A stretch of 12,044 nucleotides of DNA, taken from assembly GCA_002327415.1 (NCBI GenBank), contig DCVU01000177.1, positions 1 to 12,044 of the forward strand, in the 5' to 3' direction. Below, piece by piece: positions 6,208 to 12,044 of the stretch; the stretch's first letter is position 1, and each line of letters starts with the position of its first letter. The stretch comes from Smithella sp. UBA2180 (GTDB lineage Bacteria; Desulfobacterota; Syntrophia; Syntrophales; Smithellaceae). The notes below the pieces were generated by a model. That model was not told where the DNA came from, made no database searches, and worked only from the letters and a program-made list of their open reading frames with translations. The position numbers and the translations under genes are program-made.

Positions 6208-6852
6208 TTAAACCTGATAAATTTTTACTTCCGGCAGCTCCACGCAAGTAAGTTTCCCACCATAAACCGCCCCAGTATCTATGCCTATTTTATTTTTATC
6301 AATTAACGGATTTGTCAAAGGAGTGTGACCAAAAACAACTATTTTATCAAAATCGTGCTCAGATTCTATGAACTTGTATCTTATCCATAACAGATCATCT
6401 ATTGTCTGCTCTTTCAGCGGCAGTCCAGTTCTGAAACCTGCGTGAACGAAGATATAATCTTCCGTTTCATAATAAGGTAGAAGCGATTCGAAAAATTGCC
6501 GGTGTTTCTCTGGGATCTTACGCTTTCTTTCTTCTGCATCATCTGAAAGGAAAATTCCATAGGATTGAAGGGTATTTATACCGCCATTTCCCAAATAAAT
6601 ATCTTCATCCACACACTCAAGGTAACGTGCAAACATGTACTCGTGATTACCCAGCAGGCATATTGTATTTTTATACTCGCCCTTCAATCGGATAACATAA
6701 TCTACAACTTCTCTGCCGAATCTGCCGCGATCAATGTAGTCACCGATGAAGATCAGCGTATCATTTTGACTGTCTATATCAATCCTGGACATCAGCTCTT
6801 TAAGCTTTTCCAGACAGCCGTGAATATCTCCTATGGCAAAGATTTTATTCAT
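6208..6852 (-). CDS. PPP-family metallophosphatase (serine/threonine phosphatase or diadenosine-tetraphosphatase-like)
   Basis: A 214-residue calcineurin-like phosphoesterase. All PPP motifs are present in order: GDIHG (8-12), GDYIDRG (37-43), GNHE (68-71), HAG (137-139) and GHT (175-177), followed by IDTGAVYGGKLTCVEL near the end. These supply the two-metal site and phosphate-binding residues. Family members of this size include lambda-type protein phosphatases, PrpE-like enzymes and ApaH relatives, so the substrate may be phosphoprotein, phosphopeptide or a dinucleoside polyphosphate; sequence alone does not decide. The ATG at 6852 has only a weak upstream AGGCAG. Its leader contains hairpin element C. 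ftcD follows 2 bases after its stop. Confidence 0.9.
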   Translation of the reverse strand: MNKIFAIGDIHGCLEKLKELMSRIDIDSQNDTLIFIGDYIDRGRFGREVVDYVIRLKGEYKNTICLLGNHEYMFARYLECVDEDIYLGNGGINTLQSYGIFLSDDAEERKRKIPEKHRQFFESLLPYYETEDYIFVHAGFRTGLPLKEQTIDDLLWIRYKFIESEHDFDKIVVFGHTPLTNPLIDKNKIGIDTGAVYGGKLTCVELPEVKIYQV

Positions 6853-6877
6853 GAGATTCTGCCTGATTTTATAACAA

Positions 6878-6982
6878 TTTAGTCCAACCCCGATAAACGG
6901 GATAAGTGCGTTAACGAAATTATTTTCTGCTCTTTTCTGTACCCCCTTGCGGGGTAGAAAAGCGTAGAAAATAATTTCTAAC
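6878..6982 (-). repeat. Nested multi-hairpin intergenic element, copy C
   Basis: On the minus strand the element begins at the ftsY stop codon. The outer arms are 13 perfect pairs (6916-6928 with 6966-6978), extended by GTTA/TAAC across a 2-base bulge to 17 pairs. After a 3x3 internal loop comes an inner stem of 12 pairs (6932-6945 with 6951-6962, 2-base bulge) and a 5-base loop. Downstream on the minus strand, a linker ends in TTATCC, whose CC opens a second 4-bp hairpin (6898-6901 with 6889-6892), then TTGGACTAAA. The same order (hairpin, linker ending TTATCC, hairpin starting at that CC, GGxACTA) occurs in copies A and B, but primary identity is lower. There is no U-run, so it is a weak candidate for intrinsic termination after ftsY. 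It may also act as a leader structure for the phosphatase gene. Confidence 0.6.
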
Positions 6983-7898
6983 TTACTAAAAGAGCATTTG
7001 TAAAATCAACGCTGTCGAAAACGCGCAAATCGTCCAGACCTTCACCAACTCCGATATAGCGAACCGGCAGAGCAAGTTCACTGGCTATGCGCACTACCAC
7101 GCCGCCCTTGGAGGTGCCATCGAGTTTGGTCAGGACAATGCCGGTCGCTCCGATTTCTTCTTTAAAAGTCTTGGCCTGAACGACTGCATTCTGGCCGGTT
7201 GTCGCGTCAAGAATCAGCAGTATCTCCGGTGACATCTCCGGCATTTCTTTGTTAATAATTCTTTTTATTTTCTTTAACTCTTCCATCAAATTCACTCTGG
7301 TATGCAACCGCCCGGCCGTATCCACGACAACAACTCCGGCAAAACCGGCTTTAATTTTGGCCATAGCGTCAAAGACAACCGCCGCCGGATCGGCGTTTGT
7401 TTTGTGTTTGATGACCGGAGCGCCCACGCGCGTACCCCACACTTCCAGCTGTTCGACAGCCGCCGCACGGAAAGTATCGGCGGCAACCAGCATAACCTCG
7501 TGGCCATTGCTTTTCAATGAATTGGCTAATTTGCCGATTGTGGTTGTTTTGCCGCTGCCATTTACCCCGATTGTCAGGATAATAAATGGTCGTCCCTTGG
7601 GAATGATCAAAGGCTTATCTATTTTTTGCAGAATAGCAATCATTCGCTCCTGCATAATCTTTTTTATTTGCCCAGCATTCTGCAGGTCATGACGACTGAC
7701 ACGCTTCTTGACATCATCAATTAAATCGTAAGTAAATTGAGGTCCCATATCCGCCGAAATCAGCAGTTCTTCCAACTTGTCAAAAAGTTCTTTATCTATA
7801 ACCTTTTTACTGAAAAGGTCATTCAAATCCGTCGTCAGAACTTCACGCGTTTTGGTCAGCCCTTTTTTTATTTTTTCAAAAAAACTTATCGTTGCCAT
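6978..7898 (-). CDS. ftsY: Signal recognition particle receptor FtsY
   Basis: The SRP receptor GTPase that docks ribosome-nascent-chain-SRP (Ffh) complexes at the inner membrane for delivery to SecYEG. The 306 residues comprise an N domain (about 1-95) and G domain. Visible motifs are G1 GVNGSGKTTT (111-120), DTFRAAAVEQL (141-151), G3 VVDTAGR, G4 TKLD (257-260) and GVGEGLDDLRVFD near the C-terminus. The long acidic A domain of E. coli FtsY is absent; the short basic/amphipathic N-terminus (ISFFEKIKKGLTKTRE) is the likely membrane-targeting helix, as in other compact FtsY proteins. I chose the ATG at 7898 because GGAAAGG at 7906-7912 sits 7 bases upstream; a GTG at 7904 would lie too close to that site. 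It follows smc by 65 bases, an arrangement also known in B. subtilis. Its stop is embedded in element C. Confidence 0.96.
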   Translation of the reverse strand: MATISFFEKIKKGLTKTREVLTTDLNDLFSKKVIDKELFDKLEELLISADMGPQFTYDLIDDVKKRVSRHDLQNAGQIKKIMQERMIAILQKIDKPLIIPKGRPFIILTIGVNGSGKTTTIGKLANSLKSNGHEVMLVAADTFRAAAVEQLEVWGTRVGAPVIKHKTNADPAAVVFDAMAKIKAGFAGVVVVDTAGRLHTRVNLMEELKKIKRIINKEMPEMSPEILLILDATTGQNAVVQAKTFKEEIGATGIVLTKLDGTSKGGVVVRIASELALPVRYIGVGEGLDDLRVFDSVDFTNALLVS

Positions 7899-7963
7899 AC
7901 ACACACCTTTCCTGTTCGATAATTACTTAATAGCTATTTTTTAAAAAGAAGTAAAGCGATGGA

Positions 7964-10900
7964 TTAATTCAGATTGACGGAAACCAGCGTCGATATTCCA
8001 TGCTTTTGCATGGTCACGCCAAACAGAGTGTCGGCAACTTCCATTGTACTCTTGTTGTGTGTAATCATAACAACCTGAGATTGCTGGGCGACATCTTTAA
8101 TCAGCCGGTTGAACAGATTGGTATTGGCGTCATCCAGGGCGGCATCAACTTCATCCAGAACCAGGAACGGCGAAGGACGGTACTTTAAAATGGCGAAAAT
8201 AAGAGCAACCGCAACCAGTGACTTTTCACCACCGGACAGCAGATTAACATTTTGTCTTCTTTTGCCGGGAACCTGAATATCGATATCAACTCCTGTTTCC
8301 AGCAGGTCATTTTCATCAGTCAGCAGAAGCTCTCCATGGCCTCCCGGAAAGATCTGCGCGAATACTTCTTTGAAGCAGGCGTTGACCGCTTCAAAGGTTT
8401 CGGCAAATCTGGCGCGGGAAATTTTATTAATGCGTGTAATAGTCCTTTGCAAAACATTAAGCGAAGTATTCAAATCTGATATTTGTGCCGATAAGAAATT
8501 ATAACGATTATCGAGCTCTTCATATTCATTAAGGGCAAGCAAATTTACCTCACCGAATTCATCTATTGTTTTTTTATTCTTTTCCAATAAGGCGATGAGT
8601 TCTGTGAGTTTTTCTTCCTCAATTTTCGTAAATCCGTCGGCCATGCTTTTCAGATCAACATCGTGTTTTTCATCCATTACTTTCTGCATATTTTCCTTAT
8701 TTAAAGCCGTTTCACGGCATTGAATTTCCAATTCATTTATCTGCTGACGCAATTCATCAAGATTCTTCTTCACTTCGCGGATTTCACTTTCTTTTGCTTT
8801 CAACTGTGCGTCTTCACGATTTTGTTCAGCCTTCTTTTCCGCCAGAAGCGCTTCTTTAACCGAAAAACTCTGATAAAGTTCCGTCAATAGCATCTGCTCG
8901 TTTTCGATCGTCTGATTTAATTCGATAACTTGCTTTTCACAAGAAACAATCTCTTCTTCTTTCACCTTATTTTCATTTTCAATGGCAGTAATATCATTTT
9001 GCAGACGCGATATTGTCCGCAAATCGGCGCCTTTCTTCTCCTCAAGAGAAGCCAGTTCTACCTTCTTGCTCGTCAGATAACGCTCATGTTCGTTAACTTC
9101 CGCTCGCGCCTGTTCTCTCTTCAAATTAAAGGCGGAAATGACTTCATTGATTTCCCTTTCCTCTCCATCTTTTTGCAAAATACCAACGTTGAATTTCTGC
9201 AATTTATCTTCGGCTTCTAATTTTTCTTTGTTAAGAGTTTGCAGGTTAAATTCCAGAACGGCAACTCTTTGTTTTAACCTGGTTGTTTCATATTCAAATC
9301 TTTCAATATCTTTTCTTCTGCCGTTAACGGCTATCTCCAATGAATGAATATCGGCATTTACCTGGCTAACTTCCTCTTCCCACCGGGCAATCATGGAAAC
9401 AAGATTGGTTTTCCGATTCGTTTCCTCTTCCAATTCCGCAGCCAGCGCCGCAACTTCGCCTTCCAATTCACCAATTTCTCTTTTTGTCGCCAGAAGGCTT
9501 TTTTCCACCGCCGCCCCGCTGCCACCTGTCAGCACGCCATTCGGACTGATAATATCACCATCCAGTGTGACGAAAGTGCCCCGGAAACCATTTTTCTTCC
9601 AAAGAGAAATCCCATTTTCAATTGTTGGTATCAACAAAACATCACCCAGCAGGCAATCAACAATTTGTTGATAATCTTCATGAACGATTACCTTTTCCAG
9701 CAGTGGTTGCGCTTCATTGAGATGTTCTTCGCCATAAGTTTTTATGTTATGGTTTCTTAAATCCACCGAAACAAAACTGCCTCTGCCCAACTGGTAGTTT
9801 TTTAAATAATCAATTGCGCGAACGCCGTCTTCTTGACTTTTAACTACCACATATTGCAGTTTTTCTCCGAGAACCGCTTCCACGGCGGCTTCATATTCAC
9901 GGGGAACATTTATATGATCGGCCACAACACCGTAAAATTTATCGCTGTGTTCTTTATTCTCGATGATTGTTTTAACACCTTCATTGCACCATTTATAGGC
10001 TTCTTGAAATTCTTTTAGAGAAGCCAATCTCGACGATTTGACGCTTACATCCTCCTTGAGTTTGGCGATGCTTTCCTCGTTTGACTGCAAATCCGATTTA
10101 GATCTTTCAACCTCGGCTGACGCTGATGTTTTCTTTTCTTCCAGCCCAACTATTTGCGTTTTGTCATTCTTTAATTCTTCATTCACCGATTCCAACCGGC
10201 CTGTCAAATCGGTCAGCGCCTTTTTATCTTCATCAAGCTCACGCGTTTCTCTTTCTTCGCGTTTCTTCAAATCATCAATATTTTTGTTAAGACTGGAAAT
10301 CATGTTGTGGAATTTGGCTTTCTCCGTCACGATATCAATGAACACTATCTTTTTTTCTTCTAATTGATTATTAACTTCCTTATCGGCATTGACAAGCGAC
10401 TGAACTTTTTGCTGAACCTCGTCATGTTCTATTCTAAGAGCCGCAATCTTATTTTCGGCTTCAGTTGCGTTTTTCTGCAGATTTTCAATTTCGGCAATCA
10501 AATCGGTTTTTTTCGTCTGCAACAGCTGAATTTCCGCTAAATCTTTTTGTTTGCGTTCGGAAGTGTCCACCATTTGGCGACTGGAAAATTCAACATTTTT
10601 CTCTTTAATGCTGATAGTGTTTTTTATCTCGTATAGTTCATGCTGGCTCTTCGCTATTTCTTCTTCATTTTCCAGAAGCTTCATTTTCAGCTCATCTAAA
10701 GCCGATTCTCTGGCTTCGAGATTAGCGTGAATTCCGGAATCCTGATTTTGCAAATCCGCGCGCTCGGCCTGCAGAGAAGATTCTTTTTCGGCAAGTTCGA
10801 CATAACTTTGCAGTCCAATCGTTAACTCCGCTTCCTTGCTTTCCTGTTTTATATTTTTATACTGTTCCGCTCTCTTGGCTTGTCTGGCAATGGTATTGAG

Positions 10901-11512
10901 TTGGGTTTTTACTTCCTTGATGATATCGTTGAGCCTCACCACGTTCTGTTTTGTCGCTTCCATTTTGCGGACAGCCGCTTCCTTGCGGCTTTTGTATTTG
11001 GACACACCGGCGGCATCTTCAATAAATAATCTTCTATCTTCGGGTTTGGCTTCTACGAGATTCGCCACATGCCCCTGCTCGATCAGAGAATAGGTTCTTG
11101 CGCCGATACCTGTGCCCATGAAGAATTCCTTAACATCAAGAAGACGGCAGGGAGCCCTGTTGATATAGTATTCGCTTTCGCCTTCCAGAATAACCTTGCG
11201 GGAGATGGATATTTCGTTCAGTTCGGAATAGGTACCGGGGAAACTGTTACCATTGGCAATCAGAGTCATCGTAACTTCCGCAATACTTACCGCCGCGGAA
11301 TCCTGACTGCCGTTGAAAACAACATCATCCATCTTTTTCCCGCGCAAAGACTTGACTCTTTGCTCGCCCATAACCCACCGAATGGCGTCAACGATATTAG
11401 ACTTTCCGCAGCCATTGGGACCGACAATTCCCGTTACTCCGCCGGAAAAATCAAGGATAACCTTGTCGCGAAATGACTTAAAACCGGATATTTCCAAGCA
11501 TTTTAGATTCAT
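7964..11512 (-). CDS. smc: Chromosome partition/condensation protein SMC
   Basis: The 1182-residue SMC ATPase, normally acting with ScpA and ScpB to extrude DNA loops and organise newly replicated chromosomes. The N-terminal head has Walker A GPNGCGKSNIVDAIRWVMGE (31-50) and the Q-loop region SLIEQGHVANL (about 142-152). Long coiled-coil arms, rich in Glu/Lys/Leu, flank a hinge of about residues 500-665 that includes the conserved glycine cluster LTGGSG (661-666). The C-terminal head carries signature LSGGEKSLVAVALIFA (from about 1092) and Walker B FLVLDEVDAALDDANTNLF. Every ATPase element is intact and the length is typical. The ATG at 11512 directly precedes the universal SMC opening (LxxLEISGFKSF), but its ribosome site is weak. 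Transcription likely starts at the promoter 34 bases upstream and continues into ftsY. scpA and scpB are not in the window. Confidence 0.98.
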   Translation of the reverse strand: MNLKCLEISGFKSFRDKVILDFSGGVTGIVGPNGCGKSNIVDAIRWVMGEQRVKSLRGKKMDDVVFNGSQDSAAVSIAEVTMTLIANGNSFPGTYSELNEISISRKVILEGESEYYINRAPCRLLDVKEFFMGTGIGARTYSLIEQGHVANLVEAKPEDRRLFIEDAAGVSKYKSRKEAAVRKMEATKQNVVRLNDIIKEVKTQLNTIARQAKRAEQYKNIKQESKEAELTIGLQSYVELAEKESSLQAERADLQNQDSGIHANLEARESALDELKMKLLENEEEIAKSQHELYEIKNTISIKEKNVEFSSRQMVDTSERKQKDLAEIQLLQTKKTDLIAEIENLQKNATEAENKIAALRIEHDEVQQKVQSLVNADKEVNNQLEEKKIVFIDIVTEKAKFHNMISSLNKNIDDLKKREERETRELDEDKKALTDLTGRLESVNEELKNDKTQIVGLEEKKTSASAEVERSKSDLQSNEESIAKLKEDVSVKSSRLASLKEFQEAYKWCNEGVKTIIENKEHSDKFYGVVADHINVPREYEAAVEAVLGEKLQYVVVKSQEDGVRAIDYLKNYQLGRGSFVSVDLRNHNIKTYGEEHLNEAQPLLEKVIVHEDYQQIVDCLLGDVLLIPTIENGISLWKKNGFRGTFVTLDGDIISPNGVLTGGSGAAVEKSLLATKREIGELEGEVAALAAELEEETNRKTNLVSMIARWEEEVSQVNADIHSLEIAVNGRRKDIERFEYETTRLKQRVAVLEFNLQTLNKEKLEAEDKLQKFNVGILQKDGEEREINEVISAFNLKREQARAEVNEHERYLTSKKVELASLEEKKGADLRTISRLQNDITAIENENKVKEEEIVSCEKQVIELNQTIENEQMLLTELYQSFSVKEALLAEKKAEQNREDAQLKAKESEIREVKKNLDELRQQINELEIQCRETALNKENMQKVMDEKHDVDLKSMADGFTKIEEEKLTELIALLEKNKKTIDEFGEVNLLALNEYEELDNRYNFLSAQISDLNTSLNVLQRTITRINKISRARFAETFEAVNACFKEVFAQIFPGGHGELLLTDENDLLETGVDIDIQVPGKRRQNVNLLSGGEKSLVAVALIFAILKYRPSPFLVLDEVDAALDDANTNLFNRLIKDVAQQSQVVMITHNKSTMEVADTLFGVTMQKHGISTLVSVNLN

Positions 11513-11545
11513 AAAAACGTCTTTTTTTGTTAAGTTATTTAAAGA

Positions 11546-11574
11546 ATTTTAGCAAAAGATTTCTCCTTTGTAAA
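11546..11574 (-). promoter_or_regulatory. Sigma-70-type promoter of smc
   Basis: On the minus strand, TTTACA (11574-11569) and TAAAAT (11551-11546) are separated by exactly 17 bases. Each differs from consensus by one base (TTGACA) or two (TATAAT). The -10 box ends 33 bases before the smc ATG, giving a short leader of roughly 25-30 bases. The region is AT-rich as expected. No operator or second promoter is evident. Confidence 0.6.
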
Positions 11575-11760
11575 GAAAAAATACAACAAATTGTGTTATC
11601 TGGTAATTTACACCACTATATGTAGTGCTTTGATCTTTTTAGCTTTTTGCGCAACCATCTCCATTATAGGACAATTTTCAGGCAGAAATATGCTCAAAAT
11701 ATCAATTTCGGAGTAAAAAAGCAGAAAAACAAGTCTGACTGCTTAAGTGATATTTTATTG

Positions 11761-11856
11761 TGAAACTCCAATTCTAATGAAACTCAGATATTACAAGCGC
11801 AGTGCAGTAATATCTGCAAGTTGAATTATCCCACGTGCGAAGCTAAGTGGGACTAT
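11761..11856 (+). repeat. Multi-hairpin intergenic element, copy B
   Basis: Hairpin 1 is a perfect 10-bp stem, CAGATATTAC (11785-11794) with GTAATATCTG (11807-11816), around the 12-base loop AAGCGCAGTGCA. The linker CAAGTTGAATTATCC (11817-11831) matches copy A except at two positions. Hairpin 2 pairs CCCAC (11830-11834) with GTGGG (11847-11851) around a 12-base loop and is followed by ACTAT. A direct repeat TGAAACTC occurs at 11761-11768 and 11778-11785; copy A has TGAGACTC twice at the matching place. The element lies upstream of smc but points away from it, so whatever it may control lies beyond the window. Confidence 0.75.
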
Positions 11857-11981
11857 ATATGAACCCACGCAGCTTATTTTGGGGTATTGTATCCGTGATT
11901 TGCGGGAGTTTGTACCACAAAGCGAGCACAATGCAAATGTTTAGTTATACCACTTCTAAATCAAATCGCTATTTTTGTTGG

Positions 11982-11997
11982 TCCCGATTCATCGGGA
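11982..11997. repeat. Perfect 7-bp palindromic hairpin
   Basis: TCCCGAT (11982-11988) and ATCGGGA (11991-11997) are exact reverse complements separated by TC. On the plus strand the right arm is followed by TTG, with no U-run. It may be a terminator stem, a protein-binding palindrome or an isolated repeat unit. The second hairpin of copy C (CCCG/CGGG) has related arms, but the match is short. Confidence 0.5.
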
Positions 11998-12044
11998 TTG
12001 TCGGCTTTCTCAACGTATGTAGTCGTCCCTGAAAAAGTCACTTT

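Larger units (their letters stand above)
11513..12044. other. Gene-free right end (532 bases)
   Basis: No reading frame here has credible protein character, and I see no tRNA-like fold. From left to right it holds the smc promoter, an AT-rich stretch with a small CACTA/TAGTG hairpin near 11613-11626, and element B (11761-11856). Next comes a region with further partial inverted repeats: ATTTGC and GCAAAT around 11899-11936, and AGTTTGTACCAC at 11908-11919 echoed by AGTTATACCAC at 11943-11953. A perfect palindrome follows at 11982-11997. The final bases CCTGAAAAAGTCACTTT may be half of another palindrome cut by the window edge. Confidence 0.6.

Noticed and set aside
6206..6247. 14-codon N-terminal extension of ftcD
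   Set aside because: It would overlap the end of the phosphatase gene, and the family opening IIECVPNFSEGRD begins right after the ATG at 6205.
6916..6978. Classical rho-independent terminator after ftsY
   Set aside because: The stem is long and strong, but no U-run follows the stem on either strand. I keep it as a structured element instead.
7899..7904. GTG at 7904 as the ftsY start
   Set aside because: It lies almost on top of the GGAAAGG ribosome site, while the ATG at 7898 has good spacing.
9344..9760. 138-codon plus-strand frame inside smc
   Set aside because: It is antisense to the SMC hinge and coiled coil. The long open frame follows from the repetitive Glu/Lys codons on the other strand.
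11847..12032. 61-codon plus-strand frame at the right end
   Set aside because: It starts inside hairpin 2 of copy B, runs through a palindrome and has no convincing ribosome site or protein character.

Overview
The window reads as a chromosomal housekeeping segment from an anaerobic bacterium. My best guess is a Deltaproteobacterium/Desulfobacterota in the Syntrophales-like range. This rests on a stand-alone gatCAB operon (tRNA-dependent amidation), an adjacent smc-ftsY pair, a single-domain formiminotransferase and moderate GC content. None of these is diagnostic, so the taxonomic guess is inference. I saw no tRNA, rRNA, CRISPR array, transposase or phage gene.

Plus-strand operon (2-4854). 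The tail of gatC is followed by gatA, gatB, mtnA and a HAD-family phosphatase. A 130-bp imperfect palindromic repeat sits between gatC and gatA. From gatA onward every junction overlaps (TAATG at gatA/gatB, ATGA at gatB/mtnA and mtnA/HAD), so the genes are almost certainly co-transcribed and translationally coupled. GatCAB converts misacylated Glu-tRNA(Gln), and usually Asp-tRNA(Asn), to the correct amide form. MtnA isomerises methylthioribose-1-phosphate in S-adenosylmethionine by-product salvage. The HAD enzyme probably dephosphorylates a small phosphorylated metabolite.

Middle (4855-5302). A multi-hairpin intergenic element (copy A) precedes a small plus-strand single-pass membrane protein. 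That gene seems to have a one-base frame break in an A-run just before its stop; a Lys/Ala-rich tail continues in the -1 frame almost to the convergent ftcD stop.

Minus-strand block (5303-11512). In transcription order it holds smc, ftsY, a PPP-type metallophosphatase and ftcD. smc has a recognisable sigma-70-like promoter. smc and ftsY are separated by 65 bases. A nested hairpin element (copy C) overlaps the ftsY stop codon and forms the leader of the phosphatase gene. The phosphatase and ftcD are 2 bases apart.

Right end (11513-12044). There is no credible gene over 532 bases. It holds the smc promoter, a second clear copy of the hairpin element (copy B) and a short perfect palindrome.

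The most interesting signal is the hairpin element. Copies A and B, about 7 kb apart, match at 45 of 56 aligned positions. Three base-pair changes in the 10-bp stem are compensatory, so the pairing is kept while the sequence changes. Copy C, on the other strand, has the same layout with less sequence identity. This looks like an uncharacterised family of structured intergenic elements, either a repeat or an RNA.
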